Assembly: GCF_001665295.1 (NCBI RefSeq)
Contig: NZ_LZSE01000105.1
Coordinates: 186,001-250,000, forward strand
Source of the DNA: Mycobacterium sp. 1554424.7
GTDB lineage: Bacteria > Actinomycetota > Actinomycetes > Mycobacteriales > Mycobacteriaceae
Direction of reading: 5' to 3'
DNA: 64,000 nt
Part shown: in pieces, positions 48,566-56,189 of the stretch
How positions within the stretch are numbered: position 1 is the stretch's first letter
Layout of the letters: each line of letters opens with the position of its first letter
The notes under the pieces: generated by a model
What the model was told of the DNA's origin: nothing
Seen by the model: the letters and a program-made list of their open reading frames with translations, nothing else
Database searches by the model: none
Made by a program: the position numbers and the translations under genes

Positions 48566-48590
48566 GTTCAGAACTGAACTAGTTTAGAAT
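48566..48590. promoter_or_regulatory. MarR operator and aldo/keto reductase promoter
   Basis: GTTCAG-AA-CTGAAC (48566-48579) is a perfect palindrome. It overlaps AACTAGTT (48577-48584). TAGAAT at 48585-48590 is a plus-strand -10, and its minus-strand neighbour TAAACT may serve the MarR gene. MarR binding here would block both promoters. Confidence 0.6.
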
Positions 48591-48633
48591 GGAACAACCG
48601 CATAACCGAACAATCTACCAGAAAGCGGCCACC

Positions 48634-49719
48634 ATGCCTCTGGATCAATACGTGACACTCGGACGCTCCGGCTTGCGCGTCAGTCCCCTGTGCCTTGGCG
48701 CGATGACGTTCGGCGAAGACCTCGGCTGGGGCACCAGTGTGGAAGAGTCCCAACAGATCATCGATCGGTACAGCGAGTTCGGCGGCAACTTCATCGACAC
48801 CGCCAACTTCTACACCCGCAGCCACTCGGAGAAGATCATCGGCGACCACGTCGGGCGGCACCCCGCTCGCCGCGACCGCCTGGTGATCGCCACCAAGTTC
48901 AGCGGCAACCTGTATCCCGGCGATCCGAACGGCGGCGGGTCGGGCCGCAAATCACTGATCAGCGCCTGCGAAAACTCTTTGCGGCGCCTGCAGACCGACT
49001 ACATCGACCTGTACTGGCTACACATCTGGGACGCGAATACTCCCATCGAGGAGACGATGGCGGCGCTCGACGACCTCGTCCGGTCCGGCAAGGTGCGCTA
49101 CATCGGCGTTTCCGACACTCCTGCGTGGAAGATCGCCCAAGCCAACCTCATCGCCCGCTTCCGCGGCTGGTCGGCGTTCGTCGGGTTGCAGGTCGAGTAC
49201 TCGCTGCTCGAACGCGACATCGAGCAGGAGCTCGTGCCCATGGCCTCCGAATTCGGACTCGGGATCACACCGTGGTCGCCGCTGAAGGGCGGCGTGCTCA
49301 GCGGCAAGTACACCCGCCGAAACGCCGGGCAGCACAACGCCCATCGCGGCGCGATGGTCGATGCCTTTCTCAACGACGAGACCTACGCGCTGATCGACGA
49401 ACTCGAGGTCATCGCGAAGGCGCACGAGACGACCGTCGCCAGTGTGGCGCTGGCCTGGGTGCGCGCGCAGCGCGCGGTCTCGTCGGTCATCATCGGGGCG
49501 CGCCGGCTCTCGCAGCTCGAGGACAACGTCCGCGCCGTCGACGTGAACCTCGGCGCCGACGAACTGGCCCGGCTCGACGAGCTCACCAAACCGACGTTCG
49601 GATTTCCCCACAACATGCTGGAAATGGCGCCGGGCATCATCAACGGCGGAACAACGGTCAACGGCGTGTCCGCGCCGATATCGGAATACGTGATGCCGCA
49701 GGGCGTCCGGCCCTACTGA
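48634..49719 (+). CDS. Aldo/keto reductase
   Basis: A 361-residue (beta/alpha)8 NADPH reductase. Catalytic residues are visible in order: Asp and Tyr in FIDTANFYTRSHSEKIIG, Lys in VIATKFSGN, His in DLYWLHIWDAN. The cofactor region is SSVIIGARRLSQLEDN near the C-terminus. I chose ATG 48634 (MPLDQYVTLGRSGLRVSPL) because the promoter -10 lies at 48585-48590, making the earlier in-frame ATG at 48589 unlikely. It is divergent from MarR and followed by a hairpin repeat. Confidence 0.92.
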   Translation: MPLDQYVTLGRSGLRVSPLCLGAMTFGEDLGWGTSVEESQQIIDRYSEFGGNFIDTANFYTRSHSEKIIGDHVGRHPARRDRLVIATKFSGNLYPGDPNGGGSGRKSLISACENSLRRLQTDYIDLYWLHIWDANTPIEETMAALDDLVRSGKVRYIGVSDTPAWKIAQANLIARFRGWSAFVGLQVEYSLLERDIEQELVPMASEFGLGITPWSPLKGGVLSGKYTRRNAGQHNAHRGAMVDAFLNDETYALIDELEVIAKAHETTVASVALAWVRAQRAVSSVIIGARRLSQLEDNVRAVDVNLGADELARLDELTKPTFGFPHNMLEMAPGIINGGTTVNGVSAPISEYVMPQGVRPY

Positions 49720-49734
49720 GGTTCGCCATCCCCG

Positions 49735-49792
49735 CGAGCAGACGCAGAATCGCACGGGTCCGCCTCGGAACGTGCGATTCTGCGTCTGCTCG
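49735..49792. repeat. Long hairpin, dispersed repeat family copy 2
   Basis: Perfect 22-base arms, containing GCAGACGCAGAATCGCACG, enclose a 14-base loop. With one bulge the pairing extends to CCCCG/CGGGG outside. It lies between the convergent aldo/keto reductase and CMD-family genes, the same setting as the related hairpin at 29125. It is probably a bidirectional terminator or small repeat element. Confidence 0.85.
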
Positions 49793-49798
49793 GCGGGG

Positions 49799-50236
49799 CT
49801 AGTCGGAGGCGTTGCCGGAGTGCATCTTCAACGCGGCGTCGACGTTGGCCTTCTTGTCCTCGCCGGCGCCCTTGGCCGCGGCCTTCTTGCGTTTGGCCAC
49901 CACGGCGCCGACAGCGCCGTTGAGGGCAGAACCCAGCGGGAAGCCGAGGTAGTGCGTGAGGAAGACGGCCATCTCCTTCAGTTCGTCCTCGGTGAGTTCC
50001 CCGTTGAGCAGCGCGGCGTTGATCTGGATCTCGGCCAGGTCGCGGCTTCCGACCGCGGTCACCGCGGTCAGCGTCATGATGCGCTTGTCGCGCATCGACA
50101 GCCCGGGTCGGGTCCAGATGCTGCCGAACAGGTGGTCGACCGTCAGGTCGAAATACGGGTCGCCCTCGACGTTGGGCATCTCCCAGCCGTAAACCTCGTT
50201 CATCTTCTCGAGGCCCTTGCGGCGCAGCTCGTCCAT
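49799..50236 (-). CDS. Carboxymuconolactone decarboxylase-family protein (Rv0771-like)
   Basis: A 145-residue helical protein. MRDKRIMTLTAVTAVGSRDLAEIQINAALLNGELTEDELKEMAVFLTHYLGFPLG is the CMD core with the catalytic-type His. There is no CxxC, so it is not an AhpD-type peroxidase. The C-terminus is a lysine/alanine-rich tail (AKRKKAAAKGAGEDKKA). It is the last gene of the aldA operon and starts right at the end of the dehydrogenase gene. A decarboxylation or lactone-handling step in a degradation route is inferred. Confidence 0.87.
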   Translation of the reverse strand: MDELRRKGLEKMNEVYGWEMPNVEGDPYFDLTVDHLFGSIWTRPGLSMRDKRIMTLTAVTAVGSRDLAEIQINAALLNGELTEDELKEMAVFLTHYLGFPLGSALNGAVGAVVAKRKKAAAKGAGEDKKANVDAALKMHSGNASD

Positions 50237-51094
50237 TTACGTGTCTTTCTCTGTGTGCGGCAGCCCGAGGCCGGCCGCCAGATTTTCAAATGCCAGCTGC
50301 GCCAGCGGCAGGTCGACCGACAACGCCTCACCCAAACCTAGCGCCAGGCTCAGGTCCTTCTCCCCGAGCCCCCGGGTGTGCAGGAACGGTTGGTACAGGA
50401 AGTTCTCCGGCTCAAGGTCTTTCATGTTCTCGCGCACCATGATCGCCCCCGGTCCACTCGTCAGCGCGTCGGTGTGGCGCACCACCCGCCCGAGCGCCTG
50501 CAGATCCAGCCCGGCGGCCTCGGCCAGTTTCATGGCCTCGCATGCTGCGGCGTACGAGGTGAACGTCAACATGTTGCGCGCCAGCTTCATTCGGGTCCCC
50601 GCACCCGGCTCTCCGGCATGGATCACCATCGCGGCCCAGTGTTTGAACGCCGGCTTGATCCGTTCGTACACCTCACGATCCGCCCCCACCATCGTGGCAA
50701 GCTCGCCCTTCGCGGCGGCGGCCGCGCCACCGCTGACGGGCGCGTCGACGACGTGAATGTCGCGCGGCCTCAGCTCGCGGGCCAACTCGACGGCGGTGGT
50801 GTCGCTGATGGTCGAGTGGATCGCGATGACCGTTCCGGGCTTGGCGTGCGCCGCGAGTTCGCCGACGACCTCACGCACCTGCGCGTCGTCCAGGACGGTG
50901 ATATGAACGATGTCGGCCGCGGCGACGTCGGCGACGCTGTCGGCCAGGGTGGCGCCCTTCTCGGCCAGCGGTGTCATCGCCTCGGTGCGGATGTCGTAGA
51001 CCGTTACCCCGCCCGGCCATTCGGTCATCTTCGTGGCCATCGGCGCGCCCATATTGCCCAGCCCGATGTAGCCGAGCTTCAAATCTTGGCTCAT
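50237..51094 (-). CDS. NAD(P)-dependent beta-hydroxyacid dehydrogenase (Rv0770-like)
   Basis: A 285-residue 3-hydroxyisobutyrate dehydrogenase-family enzyme. The cofactor motif is LGYIGLGNMGAPMATKM, the substrate motif DAPVSGGAAAAAKGEL, and the catalytic Lys lies in RMKLARNMLTF. Oxidation of a small beta-hydroxy acid is expected. GTG/ATG overlap of four bases with the upstream SDR shows one operon. Confidence 0.92.
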   Translation of the reverse strand: MSQDLKLGYIGLGNMGAPMATKMTEWPGGVTVYDIRTEAMTPLAEKGATLADSVADVAAADIVHITVLDDAQVREVVGELAAHAKPGTVIAIHSTISDTTAVELARELRPRDIHVVDAPVSGGAAAAAKGELATMVGADREVYERIKPAFKHWAAMVIHAGEPGAGTRMKLARNMLTFTSYAAACEAMKLAEAAGLDLQALGRVVRHTDALTSGPGAIMVRENMKDLEPENFLYQPFLHTRGLGEKDLSLALGLGEALSVDLPLAQLAFENLAAGLGLPHTEKDT

Positions 51095-51840
51095 GACCGG
51101 ATTATCTGCCCGCCGTCAACGTTGAAGACCTGCCCGGTGATCCACGAGGCCTCGTCGGACAGCAGGAACAGGCACATGCCGACGACGTCGTCTGGCGTTC
51201 CCATCCGCGACAGCGGCAGGCCCTTGACGATGTCGGCGACGATCTCCTGTGGCGTGGTGGTCCGGTTGGCCTCGGTGTCGATGGGGCCGGGCGCGATCGC
51301 GTTGATCCGGACGTTCTGGCCACCCAGTTCGCGCGAAAGCTGTTGGGTCAGGCCGTTGATGCCGACCTTGGCCAGTGCGTAGAAGTTCGCGTAAAGCCAT
51401 GCGGCGGTGGACGACTGGTTGACGATCGCCCCGCCGCCGCGCTTGGCCATCTTCTTGTACACCGCGCGGGTGCACCACAGCGCGCCGTCGAGGTTCACGC
51501 TCATGAACTTCTTGTAGTACTCGGGGTCGACGGTGAGCAGGAAATCCAGCTTCATGCCGCCGAATATCGCGGCGTTGTTGACCAGGTAGTCGATGCCGCC
51601 GAACTCGGCCAGCGTGCGGTCGGCCATCTCCTTGGCCGATGCCGGGTCCGAAACGTCGACGGGCAGGGCCAGCGCCGTTCCGCCCTCGCCCTTGATCCCG
51701 TCGGCCACCTTCTCGGCGCCCTGCAGGTTGATGTCGGCGACGACGACGGCCGCGCCCTCGCGGGCCAGCGCCTCGGCGTAGGCCTGGCCGATGCCACCGC
51801 CCGATCCGGTGACGATGGCAATCTTGTTTTCGAACCGCAT
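51091..51840 (-). CDS. Short-chain dehydrogenase/reductase (Rv0769-like)
   Basis: A 249-residue classical SDR with TGxxxGIG (VTGSGGGIGQAYAEALA), NNAAIFGG, catalytic Ser in NQSSTAAW, and the downstream Tyr/Lys position in YANFYALAKVGING (YxxxK). It ends WITGQVFNVDGGQIIRS. It follows aldA by 14 bases and overlaps the next dehydrogenase, consistent with stepwise oxidation of an alcohol to an acid by this operon. Confidence 0.93.
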   Translation of the reverse strand: MRFENKIAIVTGSGGGIGQAYAEALAREGAAVVVADINLQGAEKVADGIKGEGGTALALPVDVSDPASAKEMADRTLAEFGGIDYLVNNAAIFGGMKLDFLLTVDPEYYKKFMSVNLDGALWCTRAVYKKMAKRGGGAIVNQSSTAAWLYANFYALAKVGINGLTQQLSRELGGQNVRINAIAPGPIDTEANRTTTPQEIVADIVKGLPLSRMGTPDDVVGMCLFLLSDEASWITGQVFNVDGGQIIRS

Positions 51841-51854
51841 GCCCTCAAGCTCCT

Positions 51855-53324
51855 CTAGTTAACCGCTGTCGCAATGGTTTTGATTTCCAGGTATTCCTCG
51901 AAACCGGCCAGGCCCATCTCGCGGCCGTTGCCGGACTGCTTGTATCCACCGAACGGCGCGTCGGCCGAGTACCAAACGCCGCCGTTGACGTTGATGGTGC
52001 CCGCCCGGACCCGGGCGGCAACGCCGGCGGCCCGGTCCGGGTCCGCGCCAAAAACGGTTCCCGACAAGCCGTATGGCGAATCGTTGGCGATGCGCACGGC
52101 GTCGTCGTCGCCGTCGTAGGGGATGACCGTGAGCACCGGCCCGAAGATCTCCTCGCGTGCGACGCGGGCGTCGTTACCCAGGCCGGCGATCACGGTGGGC
52201 TCGATGAAGAACCCGACGTCGCGGTCCGCGGGGCGCCCGCCGCCGCACGCGAACGTCCCGCCCTCGGCGACCGCCGAGTCGAGGTAGCCCTGTATCCGGT
52301 CACGCTGGCGCGCCGAAATCACCGGGCCGCAAATGGTTCCGGGGTCGGTGGGGTCGCCGGCCTTGATCCCGCCCATCGTTGCGGCCGCGATGGAGACGGC
52401 TTCGTCGTAGCGGCTCCGCGGCACCAGCAGCCGGGTGGTGATCGCGCAACCCTGCCCGGCATGCATGCACACCGAGAACCCCGCCACCCCGACGGCACCG
52501 CCGAGGTCGGCGTCGTCGAGCACGATGAAGGCCGACTTGCCGCCCAGCTCGAGGAACACCTTCTTGATGGTGGCGGCGCCGTCGGCCATCACGCTGCGCC
52601 CCGTGGCCGTCGACCCGGTGAACGAAACCATGTCCACCCGAGGGTCTTTGGCCAACAGCGCGCCGACCGCATGGTCGCTCGAGGTCACGATGTTGACCAC
52701 GCCGGGCGGAAAGTCGGTGTGTTCGGCGATGAGCTCGCCCAACACCGCCGCGCACCACGGCGTGTCGGGTGCGGGCTTCAAGACCACGGTGTTGCCCGCG
52801 GCCAGCGCGGGGCCCAGCTTGGCGAGGTTGATCTGGTGCGGGAAATTCCACGGCGTGATGGCGCCCACGACCCCGACGGCTTCCCGCGCAATGGTGCGCC
52901 GGGTGGGGATCCCCATCGGCGACGCCTCGCCGAGATCCTGATTCCACACGTAGGACTCGGCCGTGTCGGCCGCGAACGCCAGGTCGTTGACCGGCACCTC
53001 GAGCTGGGCGATGGCGGTGAGCATCCGAGGCGCGCCGACCTCGGCGATGGTGATGTCACGCAGCTCCTCGAGATGCGCCTGCATCGCGTCGCGCAGCTGC
53101 CGCACGCAGCGCACCCGCAGTTCGGTGTTGCGCGACCAGTCCGTCTCGTCGAAGGCCCGCCGCGCCGCATCGATGGCGCGGCCCATGTCGTCGGCGTCGG
53201 CGTCGGCAGCGACCCCCAGCACTTCCTCGGTCGCCGGGTTGATCGTCGGGAAGGTGCCCGCGGCGCCCGGCGCCAGTTTGCCGTCAATGAATAATGCGCT
53301 CGCGCCGTCGGCCAATAACGCCAT
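51855..53324 (-). CDS. aldA: Aldehyde dehydrogenase (Rv0768-like)
   Basis: A 489-residue NAD-dependent aldehyde dehydrogenase. Motifs include ITPWNFPHQINLAKLGPALAAGNTVVLKPAPDTP, the coenzyme loop SFTGSTATGRSV, the general-base Glu in FLELGGKSAF, the catalytic Cys in HAGQGCAITTRLLVP, and EEIFGPVLTVIPYD. ATG 53324 gives the family length and has GGGAG eight bases upstream. It heads a four-gene minus-strand operon. A TGGACA-type site shared with the divergent TetR lies in its promoter region. Confidence 0.95.
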   Translation of the reverse strand: MALLADGASALFIDGKLAPGAAGTFPTINPATEEVLGVAADADADDMGRAIDAARRAFDETDWSRNTELRVRCVRQLRDAMQAHLEELRDITIAEVGAPRMLTAIAQLEVPVNDLAFAADTAESYVWNQDLGEASPMGIPTRRTIAREAVGVVGAITPWNFPHQINLAKLGPALAAGNTVVLKPAPDTPWCAAVLGELIAEHTDFPPGVVNIVTSSDHAVGALLAKDPRVDMVSFTGSTATGRSVMADGAATIKKVFLELGGKSAFIVLDDADLGGAVGVAGFSVCMHAGQGCAITTRLLVPRSRYDEAVSIAAATMGGIKAGDPTDPGTICGPVISARQRDRIQGYLDSAVAEGGTFACGGGRPADRDVGFFIEPTVIAGLGNDARVAREEIFGPVLTVIPYDGDDDAVRIANDSPYGLSGTVFGADPDRAAGVAARVRAGTINVNGGVWYSADAPFGGYKQSGNGREMGLAGFEEYLEIKTIATAVN

Positions 53325-53364
53325 ATTTCTCGCTCCCGCCTCTTCGCGGCCCAGCCTCGCTGGG

Positions 53365-53378
53365 TGGACAGTTGTCCG
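53365..53378. promoter_or_regulatory. TGGACA-N2-TGTCCR operator near aldA
   Basis: TGGACAGTTGTCCG matches the perfect palindrome at 53523 except for the last base. It lies 40 bases upstream of the aldA ATG. It is the probable site through which the divergent TetR protein controls the aldA operon. The remaining 140 bases of this gap hold nothing else I can assign. Confidence 0.55.
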
Positions 53379-53522
53379 ATATTTGACGTATCGAACCATA
53401 GTCTCCGGGCGGTCCGAGGTGCAAGGCCCGATCTCGTCGGCCGCCGCTTACCACCGCTACAGCCCCTGTTAGCTGCGCATTCACAACTCGCGCTTGCTTC
53501 CTGTCGCCGGCATCCGATAGCG

Positions 53523-53536
53523 TGGACACGTGTCCA
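53523..53536. promoter_or_regulatory. Perfect 14-bp palindrome over the TetR start codon
   Basis: TGGACACGTGTCCA is fully symmetrical and contains the GTG start codon of the TetR gene (53530). TAGCGT at 53518-53523 is a -10 ending six bases before the GTG. The site therefore covers the end of the -10, the transcript start and the start codon of a leaderless gene. Autorepression is the natural reading. Confidence 0.65.
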
Positions 53537-54150
53537 GCGATGCCCTGGTTACCGTCGCATCTACCGCCGACCTCCAGACCGGAGAGCCGGTGCGCAACCG
53601 TCGCCAGGAAGAGACGTTCCGCAAGGTGCTCGCCGCCGGCATCGAAACGCTGCGCGAGAAGTCCTACGCCGACCTGACGGTCCGCGCCGTGGCGGCCAGG
53701 GCCAAGGTCGCCCCGGCCACCGCGTACACCTACTTCTCGTCGAAGAACCACCTGATCGCCGAGGTCTACCTCGACCTGGTGCGGCAGGTCCCGTTCTTCA
53801 CCGACGTCAATGACCCGATGCCGGTCCGGGTGGACAAGGTGTTGCGCCACCTTGCGCTGGTGGTCGCCGACGAACCGGAGGTCGGGGCGGCATGCACGAC
53901 GGCGTTGCTCGGTGGCGGCGCCGACCCGGCGGTGGGCGCCGCGCGCGACCGGATCGGCGCAGAGATCCACCGCCGCATCGCCACCGCGATCGGGCCCGGC
54001 GCCGACCCCAACACGGTGTCCGCGCTCGAGATGGCGTTTTTCGGCGCACTGGTACAAGCCGCCAGTGGCCAGTTCACCTATCACCAGATCGCCGACCGAC
54101 TCGGCTATGTCGTCGGCCTCATCCTGCCGACCCCGGGAGAAGACCGATGA
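53530..54150 (+). CDS. TetR-family regulator (Rv0767c-like)
   Basis: A 206-residue TetR regulator. HTH: NRRQEETFRKVLAAGIETLREKSYADLTVRAVAARAKVAPATAYTYFSSKNHLI. The C-terminal helical domain includes a conserved GAACTTALLGGG stretch. The GTG start lies inside a palindrome and just after a -10, so it is leaderless. GTG 53590 would shorten it. The cyp123 start overlaps the stop (ATGA), making the regulator the first gene of the cyp123-cyp51 operon. It is divergent from aldA. Confidence 0.9.
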   Translation: MSSDALVTVASTADLQTGEPVRNRRQEETFRKVLAAGIETLREKSYADLTVRAVAARAKVAPATAYTYFSSKNHLIAEVYLDLVRQVPFFTDVNDPMPVRVDKVLRHLALVVADEPEVGAACTTALLGGGADPAVGAARDRIGAEIHRRIATAIGPGADPNTVSALEMAFFGALVQAASGQFTYHQIADRLGYVVGLILPTPGEDR

Positions 54151-55358
54151 CCGTGCAGGCCGAAAAGCCGCTCTTGGATCCCTACGACTACGACTTCCAC
54201 GAGGATCCCTACCCGTACTACAAGCGGCTCCGCGACGAGGCGCCGCTGTACCGCAACGAGGAGTTGCAGTTCTGGGCGCTGTCGCGGCATCGGGATGTGC
54301 TGCAGGGATTCCGCAACAGCACAACGCTTTCCAACAAGTACGGTGTCTCGCTGGATCCGGCGTCGCGCGGCCCGCACGCGAGCAAGACGATGTCGTTCCT
54401 GGCGATGGATGACCCCGCGCATCTGCGTCTGCGGACGCTCGTGTCAAAGGGATTCACCCCGCGACGGATTCGGGAACTCGAGCCTCGAGTCACCGAAATC
54501 GCCACGCAGCACCTCGACACCATGCTGGAAAAGTCGAAGAACGAAACTGTCGACTACATCGACGAGTTCGCCGGGAAGCTGCCCATGGACGTCATCTCCG
54601 AGCTGATGGGCGTTCCCGAGCCGGATCGAGCGCAGGTCCGCGCCTGGGCCGACGGCGTGATGCACCGCGACGAGGGTGTCACCGACGTGCCGCCGGAGGC
54701 CGTCGAGGCTTCCATCAACCTCATCGTCTACTACCAGGGGATGGTGGCCGAGCGGCGTAAGACGCTCACCGGCGATCTGACGTCGGCGCTGCTGGAGGCC
54801 GAGATTGACGGCGACCGCCTCACCGACGACGAGATCCTCGGGTTCATGTTCCTCATGGTGATCGCCGGCAACGAGACGACCACCAAACTCCTTGCCAACG
54901 CGGCCTTTTGGGGCCACAAGAACCCCGATCAGGTGGCGCCGGTCTACGACGATCTGTCCCGGGTTCCGCTGTGGGTCGAGGAGACGCTGCGCTACGACAC
55001 CTCCAGCCAGATCCTGGCCCGCACCGTGTCTGGGGAGCTCACGCTCTACGACACCACGATCCCGGAGGGTGACGTTCTGCTGCTGCTGCCCGGTTCGGGG
55101 CATCGTGATGAGCGGGTCTTCGACAACCCGGACGACTTCCTGATCGGGCGCGAAATAGGGCCCAAATTGCTGAGTTTCGGTAGCGGCGCACACTTTTGCC
55201 TGGGCGCGCACCTCGCCCGGATGGAGGCCAGGGTGGCGCTGACCGAGTTGTTCAAGCGAATCCGGGGCTACGAAGTGGACGAGGCCAACGCCGTCCGCGT
55301 CCATTCGAGCAATGTTCGCGGATTCGCCCACCTACCAATGAGCGTGGAGGTCCGCTGA
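54147..55358 (+). CDS. cyp123: Cytochrome P450 CYP123
   Basis: A 403-residue P450 with I-helix MVIAGNETTTKLLAN, ExxR in VEETLRYDTSSQ and heme loop FGSGAHFCLGAHLARME. It starts inside the TetR stop and ends directly at the SDR start, between TetR and the SDR-cyp51-ferredoxin genes. This matches Rv0766c. The substrate is unknown, and the ferredoxin gene at 57565 is a likely electron donor. Confidence 0.95.
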   Translation: MTVQAEKPLLDPYDYDFHEDPYPYYKRLRDEAPLYRNEELQFWALSRHRDVLQGFRNSTTLSNKYGVSLDPASRGPHASKTMSFLAMDDPAHLRLRTLVSKGFTPRRIRELEPRVTEIATQHLDTMLEKSKNETVDYIDEFAGKLPMDVISELMGVPEPDRAQVRAWADGVMHRDEGVTDVPPEAVEASINLIVYYQGMVAERRKTLTGDLTSALLEAEIDGDRLTDDEILGFMFLMVIAGNETTTKLLANAAFWGHKNPDQVAPVYDDLSRVPLWVEETLRYDTSSQILARTVSGELTLYDTTIPEGDVLLLLPGSGHRDERVFDNPDDFLIGREIGPKLLSFGSGAHFCLGAHLARMEARVALTELFKRIRGYEVDEANAVRVHSSNVRGFAHLPMSVEVR

Positions 55359-56189
55359 ATGCCCCGCTTTGACCCGCTGCCCGAACGTCGCCCGGCGATT
55401 GTGGCCGGCGCCTCCTCCGGGATCGGGGAGGCCACGGCCATCGAACTCGCGGCGCACGGCTTCCCGGTCGCCCTTGGCGCCCGCCGGGTGGAAAAGCTCA
55501 ACGACATCGTCGGCAAGATCAACGCCGACGGCGGAGAGGCGGTCGGATTCCATCTGGACGTCACCGACCCGAATTCGGTGAAAGCGTTTGTCGCACAGTC
55601 GGTCGATGCGCTCGGCGACATCGAGGTGCTGGTGACCGGCGCGGGCGACACGTACTTCGGCAAGCTGGCCGAGATCACCACCGACGAGTTCGAGTCGCAG
55701 CTGCAAATCCACCTCGTCGGCGCCAACCGGCTGGCCGCCGCGGTGCTGCCGGGCATGCTCGACCGGCAGCGCGGCGACCTGATTTTCGTCGGCTCCGATG
55801 TGGCCCTGCGCCAGCGCCCGCACATGGGCGCCTACGGCGCCGCCAAGGCCGCGCTCGTCGCGATGGTCACCAACTTCCAGATGGAGCTCGAGGGCACCGG
55901 TGTGCGGGCCTCGATCGTGCACCCCGGCCCCACGAAAACGGCGATGGGCTGGAGCCTGCCGGCCGAAAAGATCGGCCCCGCACTAGAGGACTGGGCCAAG
56001 TGGGGCCAGGCCCGCCATGACTACTTCCTGCGCGCGGCGGACCTGGCACGAGCCATCACGTTCGTCGCCGAGACGCCGCGCGGTGGCTTCATCGCGAACA
56101 TGGAGCTCCAGCCCGAGGCTCCGTTGGCCGACAAGAAAGATCGCCAGAAGCTCGCGCTCGGCGAAGAGGGGATGCCAGGACATGGCTGA
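55359..56189 (+). CDS. Short-chain dehydrogenase/reductase (Rv0765c-like)
   Basis: A 276-residue SDR with VAGASSGIGEATAIELAAHG, DVTDPNSVKAF, LVTGAGDTYFG and catalytic YxxxK in MGAYGAAKAAL. The C-terminus is extended and charged (ADKKDRQKLALGEEG). It begins at the base after the cyp123 stop and overlaps the cyp51 start by eight bases. It may act on an alcohol or ketone formed by either P450, possibly of sterol type. Confidence 0.93.
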   Translation: MPRFDPLPERRPAIVAGASSGIGEATAIELAAHGFPVALGARRVEKLNDIVGKINADGGEAVGFHLDVTDPNSVKAFVAQSVDALGDIEVLVTGAGDTYFGKLAEITTDEFESQLQIHLVGANRLAAAVLPGMLDRQRGDLIFVGSDVALRQRPHMGAYGAAKAALVAMVTNFQMELEGTGVRASIVHPGPTKTAMGWSLPAEKIGPALEDWAKWGQARHDYFLRAADLARAITFVAETPRGGFIANMELQPEAPLADKKDRQKLALGEEGMPGHG

